Origin: Acidobacteriota bacterium
Lineage (GTDB): Bacteria > Acidobacteriota > Terriglobia > Terriglobales > Acidobacteriaceae
DNA length: 64,000 nucleotides
Assembly: GCA_031296115.1 (NCBI GenBank)
Contig: JARLGI010000036.1
Span: 37,678 to 101,677 of the forward strand
Reading direction: 5' to 3'
Position 1 is the first letter of the stretch, and each line of letters opens with the position of its first letter. The translations under genes were made by a program, and so were the position numbers. Positions 19,435 to 29,658 of the stretch are shown one piece after another. Below the pieces are notes generated by a model. It saw only the letters and a list, made by a program, of their open reading frames with translations, did no database searches and was not told the origin of the DNA.

Positions 19435-20133
19435 TCAGGCTGTCAGCACTCCCTTCTCCAGATGGCGCTGCGTGTGGGCGCGCGCTGCGGCGCGGGGATC
19501 GTGCGTCACCATGATGATGGTCTTGCCGAAGTCCCGGTTGAAGGTCTGTATGAGATCCAGAATTTCCTCAGCGCTCTGGGAATCGAGATCGCCGGTGGGT
19601 TCGTCGGCGACCAGCACTTTCGGATCGGTGACGATGGCACGCGCGATAGCGACACGCTGCTCCTGTCCGCCGGAAAGCTGGCGGGGGTAATGCTTCGAGC
19701 GATCGGCGAGGCCGACAATCCGCAGCGCGGTCAGCGCCCGCTCACGGCGCTCACGGCCGGAGAGGGAAGTGAGCAGCAGCGGTAACTCAACGTTCTCGAC
19801 GGCGTTGAGCACGGGAATCAGATTGTAGAACTGAAAGATGAAGCCGACATTGCGGCTGCGCCACTTGGCCAGCTCGCCTTCCGAAAGTGAGCCGAGATAG
19901 GTGCCCGCGACGACCACGCGACCGGAGGTGGCGCGATCAATGCCGGCGATCAGGTTCAGCAGCGTCGTCTTGCCTGAGCCCGACGGCCCCATGAGCGCGA
20001 GAAATTCACCTTCCGGCACTTCCAGGCTCAGGCCATCCAGCACTTTAATCTGCATGCTGTCACGCTGATAGAACTTGCGGACATCCTGCACGCTGACCGC
20101 TCCCGCTCTCGCGGCGATTTCTGTTGTACTCAT
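19435..20133 (-). CDS. ABC transporter ATP-binding protein (LolD/MacB type)
   Basis: 232 aa; Walker A '[12 protein letters not shown]', signature '[15 protein letters not shown]', Walker B '[12 protein letters not shown]'. Confidence 0.94.
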   Translation of the reverse strand: MSTTEIAARAGAVSVQDVRKFYQRDSMQIKVLDGLSLEVPEGEFLALMGPSGSGKTTLLNLIAGIDRATSGRVVVAGTYLGSLSEGELAKWRSRNVGFIFQFYNLIPVLNAVENVELPLLLTSLSGRERRERALTALRIVGLADRSKHYPRQLSGGQEQRVAIARAIVTDPKVLVADEPTGDLDSQSAEEILDLIQTFNRDFGKTIIMVTHDPRAAARAHTQRHLEKGVLTA

Positions 20134-20150
20134 GATCTCTCCTGTTGCTC

Positions 20151-21353
20151 CTATCCCTTTACCTTTATCGGGTCCCCGTCCTTCAGCTTCTGCGGAGGAT
20201 TGTTCACCAGCGTTTCCGATCCCGCCAACCCTTGTTTGACGATGATCTGGCCATGCAGGTCAGCGCCGGTGGTGACCGGAAGCAGCCGCACTTTCTTGTC
20301 GTCGACGGCGAAGACCGCGGACTTGCCGTCGCGCGTGATGACCGCTTCCTTCGGCACGGTGACGATGCTTGCTGGCGGCGCATTTTTCTTGTCGGCATTC
20401 TTCTGTGGCTGCAGGAATGTGACATTGCAGCTCATCTCCGGCTTCAGGTACTTGTCCTTGTCAAGAATGGACACTTTCACGGTGACGGTCGCCTTGGTGC
20501 GGTCGGCCGTTGGAATGACCTGGCGCAGCACGCCTTCGTAGGTGTGGTTGGGAATGGCCTGCACGGTGATCTCAGCAGGCTGCCCCGACGACAACTGGGC
20601 GACGTTCGATTCGTTTACATCCACTTCCGCTTCCAGCGAGTTCATATCGGCGATGGCGACGATGGCGCCCGAAGAGGTGGAAATGTTCACCCCTGGCGGA
20701 ATCGGCGCGACGCTCTCACCCACCTCGGTCATCTTCTTGACCACGACGCCTGCGAAGGGCGCGCGCACGGTGGAGAAATCTAGATACGACTGCTGCACCT
20801 GGAGGTTGGCCTCGTACTGGACAATGGTGGCTTGGGCAAGATTGACCTTGGCTTTGGCGGCATCGAGCGCATCCTGCGAGGTGACCTTGTCTTTGAACAG
20901 CCCTTCCTGGAGGCGGGCCTGGCGCTGTGCTTCGGCGAGATCGGCTTTGGCGTATTCAATGTCAGCCTTGGCCTTGGAAATGGCGGCAATCAAGTCGGCA
21001 TTGTCCAGACGCGCCAGGACGTCTCCTTCCTTGACCACGCTGCCTTCTTCCACCAGGAGTTGGGAGATTCGGCCCTGGATCTTCGACGACACCACCGATT
21101 GCTTACGGGCTACGAGATATCCGGAGGCAGTCAAAATCGGAGCTCCCGCATCCGGGGAAGAGCTGGTCTGGATGCTGGGCCGCACGGTTTCCACCTCGGT
21201 TGCGCCGAACGCCGGGCGGGCGCGCATGAAGTAGAGTCCGCCGGCCGCTACCAGTGCTAAGAGAATTAGGAGGCCGAGGATGCGCCATCTTCCGCTGCGC
21301 GGCGCATCGCGCTCAATGCGCAATGACGCCAGTTCGTCCTTCAAGTCCTTCAT
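20151..21353 (-). CDS. HlyD/MFP-family periplasmic adaptor subunit
   Basis: 400 aa; N-terminal TM, '[32 protein letters not shown]', coiled coil, '[20 protein letters not shown]'. Confidence 0.92.
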   Translation of the reverse strand: MKDLKDELASLRIERDAPRSGRWRILGLLILLALVAAGGLYFMRARPAFGATEVETVRPSIQTSSSPDAGAPILTASGYLVARKQSVVSSKIQGRISQLLVEEGSVVKEGDVLARLDNADLIAAISKAKADIEYAKADLAEAQRQARLQEGLFKDKVTSQDALDAAKAKVNLAQATIVQYEANLQVQQSYLDFSTVRAPFAGVVVKKMTEVGESVAPIPPGVNISTSSGAIVAIADMNSLEAEVDVNESNVAQLSSGQPAEITVQAIPNHTYEGVLRQVIPTADRTKATVTVKVSILDKDKYLKPEMSCNVTFLQPQKNADKKNAPPASIVTVPKEAVITRDGKSAVFAVDDKKVRLLPVTTGADLHGQIIVKQGLAGSETLVNNPPQKLKDGDPIKVKG

Positions 21354-21624
21354 TGAAGTAGTTCAACTTTCGTATATGAATACCAATAGCATCGCATTGT
21401 TACAGCAAGTTTGAAAGCCGCGGAAAACCTGTGGACGAATCCCGCCCGATTGCGAACTCTAACGAGGATTATCCTCCGCGTTTAACCACGCGAATAGTGC
21501 GGAATGTCAGCGCTGTCGCATGACAAATGTCACGCAAGGCGGGATCTTGTCGAATTGGAGTCGCTCAGTATCTTTCCCCTTGCGGGAGCCCAATCTGCCG
21601 CTTCGGCTACGGTATTATTGGAAC

Positions 21625-22110
21625 ATGGCGCACGTATATCGTCGTAAGCTGGTATGTCTGGCCGTCCTCGTGCTGGTCGTCTTCGCTGGCTGCAAGGCAA
21701 GGCCGAAGTCGAAGGCGGTGTATGTCCGCGTGATGAGCAATCTCGCGTCTCCCTACGGCCATGAACTGGACCATCGCATACTGGAGTTTCAGACCAGCAA
21801 TCCGCGCACCAGTACGGGCCGGCCGATCGTGGTGCAGACCGTGGAGATCGGCGACTACAAAGACATGCTGGAGCGCCACGTCGGCAGGGACACCACGGTC
21901 GAGCTGATCATTCTCGACGCGCCGGATGACGCGGCCCTGAGTTCTTCCGTGCAGGCCGACATGGGACGTGCGGTGAACATTTGCGCGTCGCTCAAGGCTT
22001 GTCCAGCCAACGTGCCGGCGCTGATTCCGTCCGGCACCGAGGGCGAGCGCCTGGAAGCGGCGCAGAAATTTGAGGACTTCCTGCAGAAAGCCCCGCCCGC
22101 CTCGTCTTAG
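21625..22110 (+). CDS. Hypothetical lipoprotein
   Basis: ATG at 21625; lipobox-like 'LVVFAGC' after a hydrophobic signal. Confidence 0.65.
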   Translation: MAHVYRRKLVCLAVLVLVVFAGCKARPKSKAVYVRVMSNLASPYGHELDHRILEFQTSNPRTSTGRPIVVQTVEIGDYKDMLERHVGRDTTVELIILDAPDDAALSSSVQADMGRAVNICASLKACPANVPALIPSGTEGERLEAAQKFEDFLQKAPPASS

Positions 22111-22113
22111 CGG

Positions 22114-22887
22114 CTACTTTGCAGGACGACGCGAGCCAGTCTTCTTCTCAGCCGCCTTCTTGCTCGCGGCCTTTTTCCGTGTTGCAGCCCTCGCAGTTTT
22201 CTTTTGCGCGCCCACCATCGGCAGATCCTTCATCTCAGCCGCACGCCACAAATACCAGCTCGCCACGCTGCGATAGGGCCGCCAGCGTTCACCATAGGCC
22301 AGCAGTTCCTTCGGTTTGGGCAACCCGACGAGCTTGTGTATCTTAGCGAACCCTTTGCGGATGCCGTAATCGTCGACCGCCAGCACGTCGGGCCGTGCCA
22401 GGCGGAAGATCAGCAGCATTTCCACCGTCCAACGCCCGATACCGCGCACGCTGTCGAGCCGTTCGACCAGATCTTCGTCACTCATGCGGTTGGCTTGCTT
22501 GACGGTGGGCACCGTGCCGTCCAGGGTTTTCGCTGCAAGATCGCTGATAGCCAGCATCTTGGCGCGGGAGAGCCCGGCGGAGCGCAGGCGCTCTTCGCTG
22601 GCCGCCAAAATCTGCTCGGGGGAAGGGAATCCGTCGACCAAGCCGCGCCGAGTCCGAATGCGCTTGGTGTTCTGTGGGAACAGCGCTTTCACGCGGGCGG
22701 TAATGGTGGCCGCGACTTTGCCGTTGAGCTGCTGATAGATGATGGATTCCAGCAGGGCTTCAAAGATGCTCTGTGTGGTCTCCTGCTGCAGACGGCAGGG
22801 GCCCGTGCGCGCGATAATGCGGGCCAGCTTGCGATCGACCCGGCAGAGGTGTTCACAGGCGGCGGCGTGGTCGAGTTTCTTCGGCAT
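22114..22887 (-). CDS. DNA-3-methyladenine glycosylase II-like (HhH-GPD, AlkA family)
   Basis: 257 aa; 'QSIFEALLESIIYQQLNGKVAATI', 'LDSVRGIGRWTVEMLLIFRLARPDVLAVDDYGIRKG'; Lys/Ala-rich C-terminal tail. Confidence 0.9.
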   Translation of the reverse strand: MPKKLDHAAACEHLCRVDRKLARIIARTGPCRLQQETTQSIFEALLESIIYQQLNGKVAATITARVKALFPQNTKRIRTRRGLVDGFPSPEQILAASEERLRSAGLSRAKMLAISDLAAKTLDGTVPTVKQANRMSDEDLVERLDSVRGIGRWTVEMLLIFRLARPDVLAVDDYGIRKGFAKIHKLVGLPKPKELLAYGERWRPYRSVASWYLWRAAEMKDLPMVGAQKKTARAATRKKAASKKAAEKKTGSRRPAK

Positions 22888-22929
22888 GGTCAGTTGTCAG
22901 TGGCCAGCCAGTATGCAACTGACAACTGA

Positions 22930-23466
22930 CTACTGGCCACTGACTTCTCCCTCCAGCGTCGCCAGCGTCTCCTCGTCCCTGTCCCACTTTTTCAGGATGC
23001 GGAAAATGATCCGGCTGCCGAAGCCGGCCCGCATCAGGGTGCGAAACGCGCGCGCCGCCTGCTTTTGGTTCTCCGGCTTGACGATGCGCTTGCGCCGCAG
23101 GAACGCGCGCGCCAGATGCTCTTCGTTTACCCCGCTGTACGCCGCGCTAACCGTGCTCTCGATGATGTCGCCGTGCACGCCTTTGGCCTTCAAGTCTTGG
23201 ACCACACGCATGCGGCCAAATTTTTCGTTTTCCTTACGAAACCGCGTGTAGCTCTCCGCGTAGCTGGTGTCGTTGAGATACTTGTGCATCTTCAGGCGCG
23301 CCACCACAACTTCCACCAGCAGCTCGCCATGCGGTTGGTCGCCCACGCGACGGCGCATCAGCCGCTTGATTTCAGCGACCGTGCGCATCTGCCGCCCCAA
23401 CGCGCCGACGGCGTACTCGTACAGCGACTCCTCGTCATAGACGCGTTCGGTGCGCTTGAAGGGCAT
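22930..23466 (-). CDS. recX: Regulatory protein RecX
   Basis: ATG at 23466; 'LYEYAVGALGRQMRTVAEIKRLMRRR...YLNDTSYAESYTRFRKENEKFGRMRVVQDLKAKGV'. Confidence 0.85.
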   Translation of the reverse strand: MPFKRTERVYDEESLYEYAVGALGRQMRTVAEIKRLMRRRVGDQPHGELLVEVVVARLKMHKYLNDTSYAESYTRFRKENEKFGRMRVVQDLKAKGVHGDIIESTVSAAYSGVNEEHLARAFLRRKRIVKPENQKQAARAFRTLMRAGFGSRIIFRILKKWDRDEETLATLEGEVSGQ

Positions 23467-23645
23467 GGGACGATTATGAATCCATCCAGGCTGCGCCGCC
23501 AGCCTTTCCATTGGCTGCTGAATTTGCGCCGCAGGCTGCCAAATTACGCCACTGGTGCGCGTTACGTTGCTGCTTCCGGCGCTGTTACAATAGAGTAATA
23601 GTGGGGAGAGCCGAGTTTCTACCCGATATACTGGACCGCACAAGA

Positions 23646-24617
23646 ATGACTTTGAGCCAACCCAAGACCTTACTCTTGCTGAAGCCCCGGGGCTTCTGTG
23701 CCGGCGTGGTGCGCGCCATTGACATCGTCCGCATCGCCCTGGAAACCTTCGGAGCGCCCATCTACGTCCACAAAGAGATTGTCCATAACCGCCACGTGGT
23801 GGACGAGTTGAGCGCCAAGGGCGCCATCTTTGTGGACAGCGTGGAAGAAGTCCCAACCGGCGAGCGCGTCATCTACAGCGCCCACGGGGTTGCACCCGAA
23901 GTGCGGGAGTCGAGCAAGCTGCGCGAACTGCGCGTGATTGATGCGACCTGTCCGCTGGTGACCAAGGTCCATGTAGAGGCCGTGAAGTTTGCCCGTGAAG
24001 GCTATTCGCTGATCCTGATTGGACACCACGACCACGATGAGGTCATCGGCACCCTCGGCGAAGCTCCGGCAGTGACCCAGGTAGTGGACGCGCCCGAGGA
24101 CGTTGACAACCTGCATGTCCCCGATCCCGACCGGTTAGCTTACCTAACGCAGACCACGTTGAGCCTCGACGAAACGACGCATGTGATCGAGGCCCTGCGC
24201 AAGCGCTTTCCCAACATCAAGGGCCCGCACGCGCAGGACATCTGCTACGCGACGGAGAATCGCCAGACAGCGGTGAAGGAAGTCGCTAGCGAGTGCGATC
24301 TGCTGCTGGTGGTAGGCTCGGACAACAGCTCGAACTCGAACCGGCTGGTGGAAGTGGCGTGCAACCTGGGCACGCGGTCGTATCTCATCGAGAACTTCCG
24401 CTCAATTCAGCCGGACTGGCTGGAAAACGTAAACACCGTCGGCCTGACCGCCGGCGCCTCGGCCCCCGAGATCCTGGTGCAGGAAGTGGTGCATTTCCTG
24501 GCGGAGCAAGGCTTCACCAACATGCGCGAGGTGGAAGTGATGCCGGAGCATGTGCGCTTCGGCCTGCCGCCGGAGATCGTGGAGGCCATTGGCGCTGCGC
24601 CCGCTATGGCGGAGTAA
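23646..24617 (+). CDS. ispH: 4-hydroxy-3-methylbut-2-enyl diphosphate reductase
   Basis: ATG at 23646; 'PRGFCAGVVRAIDIV', 'VYSAHGV'-type motif, 'DATCPLVTKVH', 'QDICYATENRQ', 'VGSDNSSNSNRL'. Confidence 0.95.
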   Translation: MTLSQPKTLLLLKPRGFCAGVVRAIDIVRIALETFGAPIYVHKEIVHNRHVVDELSAKGAIFVDSVEEVPTGERVIYSAHGVAPEVRESSKLRELRVIDATCPLVTKVHVEAVKFAREGYSLILIGHHDHDEVIGTLGEAPAVTQVVDAPEDVDNLHVPDPDRLAYLTQTTLSLDETTHVIEALRKRFPNIKGPHAQDICYATENRQTAVKEVASECDLLLVVGSDNSSNSNRLVEVACNLGTRSYLIENFRSIQPDWLENVNTVGLTAGASAPEILVQEVVHFLAEQGFTNMREVEVMPEHVRFGLPPEIVEAIGAAPAMAE

Positions 24618-24624
24618 GCGAACC

Positions 24625-26568
24625 ATGGCAGACCCAGATAATCCCGCCGAGATGCGCTTCGGCAAGATTGATGACATTCAGAGCCGGGTGGCCGCAGCCA
24701 TGGACGCCGCGCGGCAATACCTGTTCTCCATCCAGGATCGCGACGAAGGCTATTGGTGCGGGGAACTGGGTGCCGATACCACGCTGGTGTCGGACTACGT
24801 TCTGCTGCATCGCCTGCTGGGCACCGAAGATGGTACGCGCACCCAGAAGTGCGCGACCGAGATCCTCAACCGCCAGAATGGAGATGGCGGCTGGCCCATC
24901 TACAACGACGGGCCATCCAACATCAGCGCGTCGGTGAAGGCGTATTTCGCGCTGAAGATGGCCGGCTATAGTGCGGAGCATCCGCAGCTGCAGAAGGCGC
25001 GCGAGCGGATACTGGCGCTCGGCGGCGTGACGGAAGTCAACACCTTCACCAAGATTTACCTTTGCTTCCTCGGGCAATACGATTACGACGCGGTCCCGGC
25101 CATTCCACCGGAGATCGTGCTGTTCCCCAAGTGGTTCTGGTTCAACATCTACGAGATCTCGTCATGGTCGCGGGCCATCCTGGTGCCGCTGTCGATTGCT
25201 TACGCTAAGAAGCCGTTCAAGAAAATTCCGCCGGAACAGGGCATCGAGGAGCTGTTTGTCGGAGGCCGTACCAAGAGCCGGCTGCGACTGCGCTGGGCCA
25301 AGAAGCCGGTCAGCTGGCGCAATTTCTTCCTCGTGCTCGACCGCCTGGTGCATTTCCTGGAGAGCGTGCACGTTCGTCCTTTGCGCTCGCTGGCGCTGAA
25401 GGTGGCGGAGAAATGGATGCTGGAGCGGCTGGAGATGAGTGATGGCCTGGGGGCGATTTATCCGGGCATCATGAACTCCATCATCGCGCTGCGCTGCCTG
25501 GGCTATTCGCTGGATGACCCGCAGGTGATTCGCGCGATGGATGAGTTTGAAAGACTTGGCATCGAGGAAGAAACGACCTTCCGCATGCAGCCTTGCATGT
25601 CGCCGGTGTGGGACACGGCGTACGCGGTGTTTGCCCTGGCGGAGAGCGGGGTCGCCGCCGCCGACCCCCGCCTGGTGCAGCCCTGCGAATGGATGCTGAA
25701 GAAGCAGGTCACGCGCCGCGGCGACTGGTGCGTGAAGAACCGCAAGGCAGCGCCCGCCGGCTGGTACTTCGAGTTCAATAACGAGTTCTATCCGGACGTG
25801 GACGACACTGCCCAGGTCATGCTGGCGCTCAGCCGGGTGAAGACCAGCAACGAGAGCTATCACGACAGGTCGGTGCGCCGCGCGCTGGACTGGGTGCTCT
25901 CCATGCAGTGCAAGAACGGTGGTTGGGCGTCCTTCGACAAGGACAACAACCGCATGGTCTTCCAGCAGATTCCGTTTGCCGACCACAACGCCATGCTGGA
26001 TCCGGCGACCGTGGACATTACGGGGCGCGTGCTGGAGTGCCTGGCCAGTTACGGATATTCGCTGAAGGACCAACTGGTTCGCCGTGCCATTGAGTTCATC
26101 AAGCGCGAGCAGGAGCCGGAAGGCTCATGGTTTGGGCGCTGGGGCGTGAATTACATTTACGGCACCATGCTGGTACTGCGCGGGCTGCAGGCCATTGGGG
26201 TGGACTATCACGAACCGTTCGTGCAGCAGGCGGTGGAGTGGCTGCGGATGATGCAGAACCCCGATGGCGGCTGGGGCGAAAGCTGCGACTCGTACGATGA
26301 TGCGACGGTCAAAGGCGTGGGCCCGAGCACGGCTTCGCAGACGGCGTGGGCGGTCATGGGGTTGCTGGCGGCCAGCGACACTCGCAGCGATTCACTGCAA
26401 CGCGGAATTGCTTACCTGTTGAAGACGCAGCGGCGGGATGGCTCGTGGGATGAGTCGCTGTACACCGGCACGGGATTCCCCCGCGTGTTTTACCTGATGT
26501 ACTACATGTACCGGCAATATTTCCCGTTGCTGGCGTTGACCGAGTACGCGAAGTTCAGTTGTCAGTAG
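24625..26568 (+). CDS. shc: Squalene-hopene cyclase
   Basis: About 647 aa; QW repeats, DXDD motif 'DVDDTAQV', 'GSWFGRWGVNYIYGT', 'QNPDGGWGESC'. Confidence 0.96.
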   Translation: MADPDNPAEMRFGKIDDIQSRVAAAMDAARQYLFSIQDRDEGYWCGELGADTTLVSDYVLLHRLLGTEDGTRTQKCATEILNRQNGDGGWPIYNDGPSNISASVKAYFALKMAGYSAEHPQLQKARERILALGGVTEVNTFTKIYLCFLGQYDYDAVPAIPPEIVLFPKWFWFNIYEISSWSRAILVPLSIAYAKKPFKKIPPEQGIEELFVGGRTKSRLRLRWAKKPVSWRNFFLVLDRLVHFLESVHVRPLRSLALKVAEKWMLERLEMSDGLGAIYPGIMNSIIALRCLGYSLDDPQVIRAMDEFERLGIEEETTFRMQPCMSPVWDTAYAVFALAESGVAAADPRLVQPCEWMLKKQVTRRGDWCVKNRKAAPAGWYFEFNNEFYPDVDDTAQVMLALSRVKTSNESYHDRSVRRALDWVLSMQCKNGGWASFDKDNNRMVFQQIPFADHNAMLDPATVDITGRVLECLASYGYSLKDQLVRRAIEFIKREQEPEGSWFGRWGVNYIYGTMLVLRGLQAIGVDYHEPFVQQAVEWLRMMQNPDGGWGESCDSYDDATVKGVGPSTASQTAWAVMGLLAASDTRSDSLQRGIAYLLKTQRRDGSWDESLYTGTGFPRVFYLMYYMYRQYFPLLALTEYAKFSCQ

Positions 26569-26586
26569 CCAGTTGTCAGGGACTGG

Positions 26587-26745
26587 TAGAGCGGGCCTTC
26601 AGGCCCGCGTGGGCCGACCTTTATAGGATGAGGGGCTTCAGCCCGGGGGAATACTTGCCATCTTAAGAGTGCCGCCGGGCTGAAGCCCACTTCTCTCTTA
26701 ATGTGCAACCGTGACGCGGCGCTAAACCGCCGCTCTACCCGTGCT
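26587..26745. repeat. Intergenic 'gggccttcaggccc' / 'gggcttcagcccg' / 'gggctgaagccc' repeat cluster
   Basis: Several short palindromic units, flanked by 'gttgtcagtagccagttgtcag' and 'ctgacaactgactactggcaactga'. Confidence 0.7.
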
Positions 26746-26831
26746 CGCGAGCTAGAGTAGTTCTGGAACCGCCTTAATTTGCTTTGCCGGTAATTGCCGA
26801 CTGACAACTGACTACTGGCAACTGATTTTCA

Positions 26832-27821
26832 ATGAAATGTTTCGTCACAGGCGCGACTGGATTTTTAGGCAGCCACGTTGCCCGGCAACTACTGGCGCGG
26901 GGAGGGGAGCTGCGGCTGTTGATGCGTCCAACCAGTCGCACCGACAACATTGACGACCTTCCGGGGGAGCGTGTGGTTGGAGACCTGCGCGATCCCGGGT
27001 CTTTAGCAAAGGGAATGTCGGGTTGCGAGTTTGTGTTTCACGTTGCCGCCGACTACCGGCTATGGGCGCGAAATAGGCAGGAACTCTACGACTCCAACGT
27101 GGAAGGCACGCGCAACGTCCTGCAAGCAGCGAGAGAATCGGGCGTGCGGCGGGTTATTTATACAAGCAGCGTCGCCACGATGGGCTTCGGCAACAACGGG
27201 CACTTAACGGACGAGCAAACGCCGGTCGCCCTCTCGAACATGATCGGCGATTACAAGCGCAGCAAGTTCATGGCGGAACGCCTGGTCATCGAGGCGGCAC
27301 AAGCGGGGCAGAACGTGGTGATGGTCAATCCCACGACTCCCATCGGCGAGCGCGATATCAAGCCGACGCCGACTGGCCGTATCGTGGTTGATTTTCTGAA
27401 ACGCAAGTTTCCCGCCTATGTGGACACCGGATTGAATCTGGTTGACGTGGTGGATTGCGCGGAAGGACACTTGCTTGCGATGGAGAAAGCGGCGCCGGGC
27501 GAGCGCTACATACTCGGTGGCGAGAACCTCACGCTGAAGCAGATATTGGACAAACTGGCTGCCATCACGGGTTTGCCGTCACCGAAGGTAAAGCTGCCCT
27601 ACGCGATGGCCTACGCAACCGGGGTGGTGGACACGCTGGTCACCGGCAGGATGATGGGGCGTGAGCCGCGGGTTACGCTGGATTCGGTACGCATGGGGCG
27701 CAAGAAGATGTTTGTCTCCAGCGCCAAGGCGGAGCGCAACTTAGGCTGGAAGCCGAGGCCGGTGGATGAGGCCCTGCGGCGCGCGGCGGACTGGTTCCGG
27801 GCGAACGGCTATGCCGCATAG
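26832..27821 (+). CDS. hpnA: Hopanoid-associated sugar epimerase HpnA-like (SDR)
   Basis: 329 aa; 'VTGATGFLGSHVARQLL', 'FHVAADYRLWARNRQELYDSNVEGTRNVLQAARESGVRRVIYTSSVATMG', YKRSK. Confidence 0.92.
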   Translation: MKCFVTGATGFLGSHVARQLLARGGELRLLMRPTSRTDNIDDLPGERVVGDLRDPGSLAKGMSGCEFVFHVAADYRLWARNRQELYDSNVEGTRNVLQAARESGVRRVIYTSSVATMGFGNNGHLTDEQTPVALSNMIGDYKRSKFMAERLVIEAAQAGQNVVMVNPTTPIGERDIKPTPTGRIVVDFLKRKFPAYVDTGLNLVDVVDCAEGHLLAMEKAAPGERYILGGENLTLKQILDKLAAITGLPSPKVKLPYAMAYATGVVDTLVTGRMMGREPRVTLDSVRMGRKKMFVSSAKAERNLGWKPRPVDEALRRAADWFRANGYAA

Positions 27822-28515
27822 GGCAATCGCGATCGTAGCCGCCATGCGCCGGGAGGTGGCACCGCTGTTGCAATCGGTTCAAGCGGACAAGGTGGATGGA
27901 GTCGAATTGTTCGAACTGGATGCAGCGGTCGTCGCAATCGGCGGTATTGGCAAGAAAGCGGCGGGTAGAGCGACCGAGGTGGTCATTCGCTATTGCCGTC
28001 CGGAACTGGTGGTGAGTGTAGGAATCGCGGGCGCGGTCTCGCCAAAACTGAAGACCGGTGTGGTCGGACGGGCGCGGGAAGTGGTCGATGTCGAGAGCGG
28101 CGTTCGTTACCCGGTAGATGGCGGAGAATGGGTGGTCGCAACGGCTTCCGGGATAAGCAGTCCGGCAGGGAAGCGCGACCTGGCCCTGAAATTTGGCGCC
28201 GACGTGGTTGACATGGAGTGCGCGGCCGTCGCCGAGGTTGCGCGGGAGTACGGGCTGGAATTTGCGGCAGTGAAGGCGGTGGCGGATGAAGCTGACTTCG
28301 ATATGCCACCCATGGCGGCATTTGTCGCCGAGGACGGAAGGTTCCAGACCGGACGGTTTGTGAGCTATGTAGCACTGCGTCCGAAGCTATGGCCGGCGGT
28401 GAACCGGCTCCGTAAAGTCACCACGACAGCCGCAGTGAACCTGAGTTCGGCAGTGACACATCTAATGGACGAGTGCTCAGTGTCTCAATGGGAGGAGAAC
28501 GTTCCCCAAGCCTGA
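27811..28515 (+). CDS. hpnG: Hopanoid-associated phosphorylase, HpnG-like (nucleoside phosphorylase superfamily)
   Basis: ATG at 27811 overlaps hpnA; 'IAIVAAMRREVAPLL', 'VSVGIAGAVSPKLKTG', 'DMECAAVAEVAREYGLEFAAVKAVADEADF'. Confidence 0.82.
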   Translation: MPHRAIAIVAAMRREVAPLLQSVQADKVDGVELFELDAAVVAIGGIGKKAAGRATEVVIRYCRPELVVSVGIAGAVSPKLKTGVVGRAREVVDVESGVRYPVDGGEWVVATASGISSPAGKRDLALKFGADVVDMECAAVAEVAREYGLEFAAVKAVADEADFDMPPMAAFVAEDGRFQTGRFVSYVALRPKLWPAVNRLRKVTTTAAVNLSSAVTHLMDECSVSQWEENVPQA

Positions 28516-28533
28516 TGGCGAGGGCAGATTCGC

Positions 28534-29658
28534 ATGTCGACTGCAACCCAGTTCCGCAGTGATACAAGCAAGGATGCCATCCCTGCCATGATGCAGGCTG
28601 CGGTGTATCACGGCGTCAATGACGTTCGTCTGGAGACGGTGCCGGTGCCTGAGGTTGGCCCGGGCGAAATCCTAGTACGCGTTCATACTTGTGGCATTTG
28701 CGGTACCGATCTGAAGAAAATTGCTACCGGGTCGCACTCTGCGCCGCGAATTTTCGGCCATGAAACAGCCGGAGTGGTAGCGGCTCTTGGCGAGGGAGTT
28801 TCCCAGTTTCAGGTTGGCGACCGGGTGATGTTTTTCCATCACATCCCTTGTGGGGAGTGTTACTACTGCCGGCATAAGGTGTTCGCCCAATGTCCCACGT
28901 ACAAGAAGGTCGGTGCGACGGCCGGCTACGAACCGAGCGGGGGCGGATTTGCCGAATACGTGCGGGTGTCGGATTGGATTGTCCGCAGGGGAGTGATCCG
29001 GATTCCTGATGGAATTTCCTTCGAGCAGGCGTCGTTCATCGAGCCCGTGAATACCTGCATGAAAGGTATTGAAACGCTTGGGCTTAAGCCGGGTGAGAGT
29101 GTGCTGGTCATCGGCCAGGGGCCAATCGGCATCCTATTGGCGGTGCTGGCGCATCGCAAAGGAGCGCGGGTAATTACTTCCGATTTGTTTCCCGCGAGGC
29201 ATACAATAGCTAGGTCGTTCGGTCTGAACGAGAACATCGACGCGTCGACTTCGGATACCGTTGGACAGGTCCAGGATCTGACGGAAGGGCGAGGGGCAGA
29301 TGCGGTCATTCTGGCAGTTGCCGGGAATAGCTTGATTCGTCCCGCCATGGATGCCACGCGGCCTGGCGGGCGAGTTCTGCTGTTTGCGCAAACTCAGCAC
29401 GGGGAAGCGACCATTGACCCCGCGGCGGTTTGCGTTGATGAGAAGAGTCTTTTGGGTTCGTACAGCGCTTCTGTCGACTTACAGGAAGAGTCAACGGAAT
29501 TTGTGCTGGGTCGCGAGATGGACTTGGAGCGGCTCATAAGCCATCGTTTTCCGTTGACGGAGTCGGAAGAGGCGTTGCAATTGGCTGCCCATCCCAAACC
29601 AGACTCGATGAAGGTATTGATTCAACCGGGCAGCCTATGGAAGGACCAAGCAGAGTGA
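28534..29658 (+). CDS. Zinc-dependent MDR-family alcohol dehydrogenase
   Basis: 374 aa; catalytic Zn 'HTCGICGTDLKKI', 'GHETAGVV', structural Zn 'CGECYYCRHKVFAQC', 'VIGQGPIGILLA'. Confidence 0.9.
   Translation: MSTATQFRSDTSKDAIPAMMQAAVYHGVNDVRLETVPVPEVGPGEILVRVHTCGICGTDLKKIATGSHSAPRIFGHETAGVVAALGEGVSQFQVGDRVMFFHHIPCGECYYCRHKVFAQCPTYKKVGATAGYEPSGGGFAEYVRVSDWIVRRGVIRIPDGISFEQASFIEPVNTCMKGIETLGLKPGESVLVIGQGPIGILLAVLAHRKGARVITSDLFPARHTIARSFGLNENIDASTSDTVGQVQDLTEGRGADAVILAVAGNSLIRPAMDATRPGGRVLLFAQTQHGEATIDPAAVCVDEKSLLGSYSASVDLQEESTEFVLGREMDLERLISHRFPLTESEEALQLAAHPKPDSMKVLIQPGSLWKDQAE

Noticed and set aside
18405-19514. 369-aa plus-strand ORF over the ABC permease
   Set aside because: Antisense shadow of a clear MacB/FtsX-like permease
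25162-26073. 303-aa minus-strand ORF over shc
   Set aside because: Antisense shadow of squalene-hopene cyclase; no domain motifs
26569-26831. CRISPR-like repeat spacing in the shc-hpnA gap
   Set aside because: Units are short, palindromic and irregularly spaced; no constant repeat with unique spacers and no cas genes
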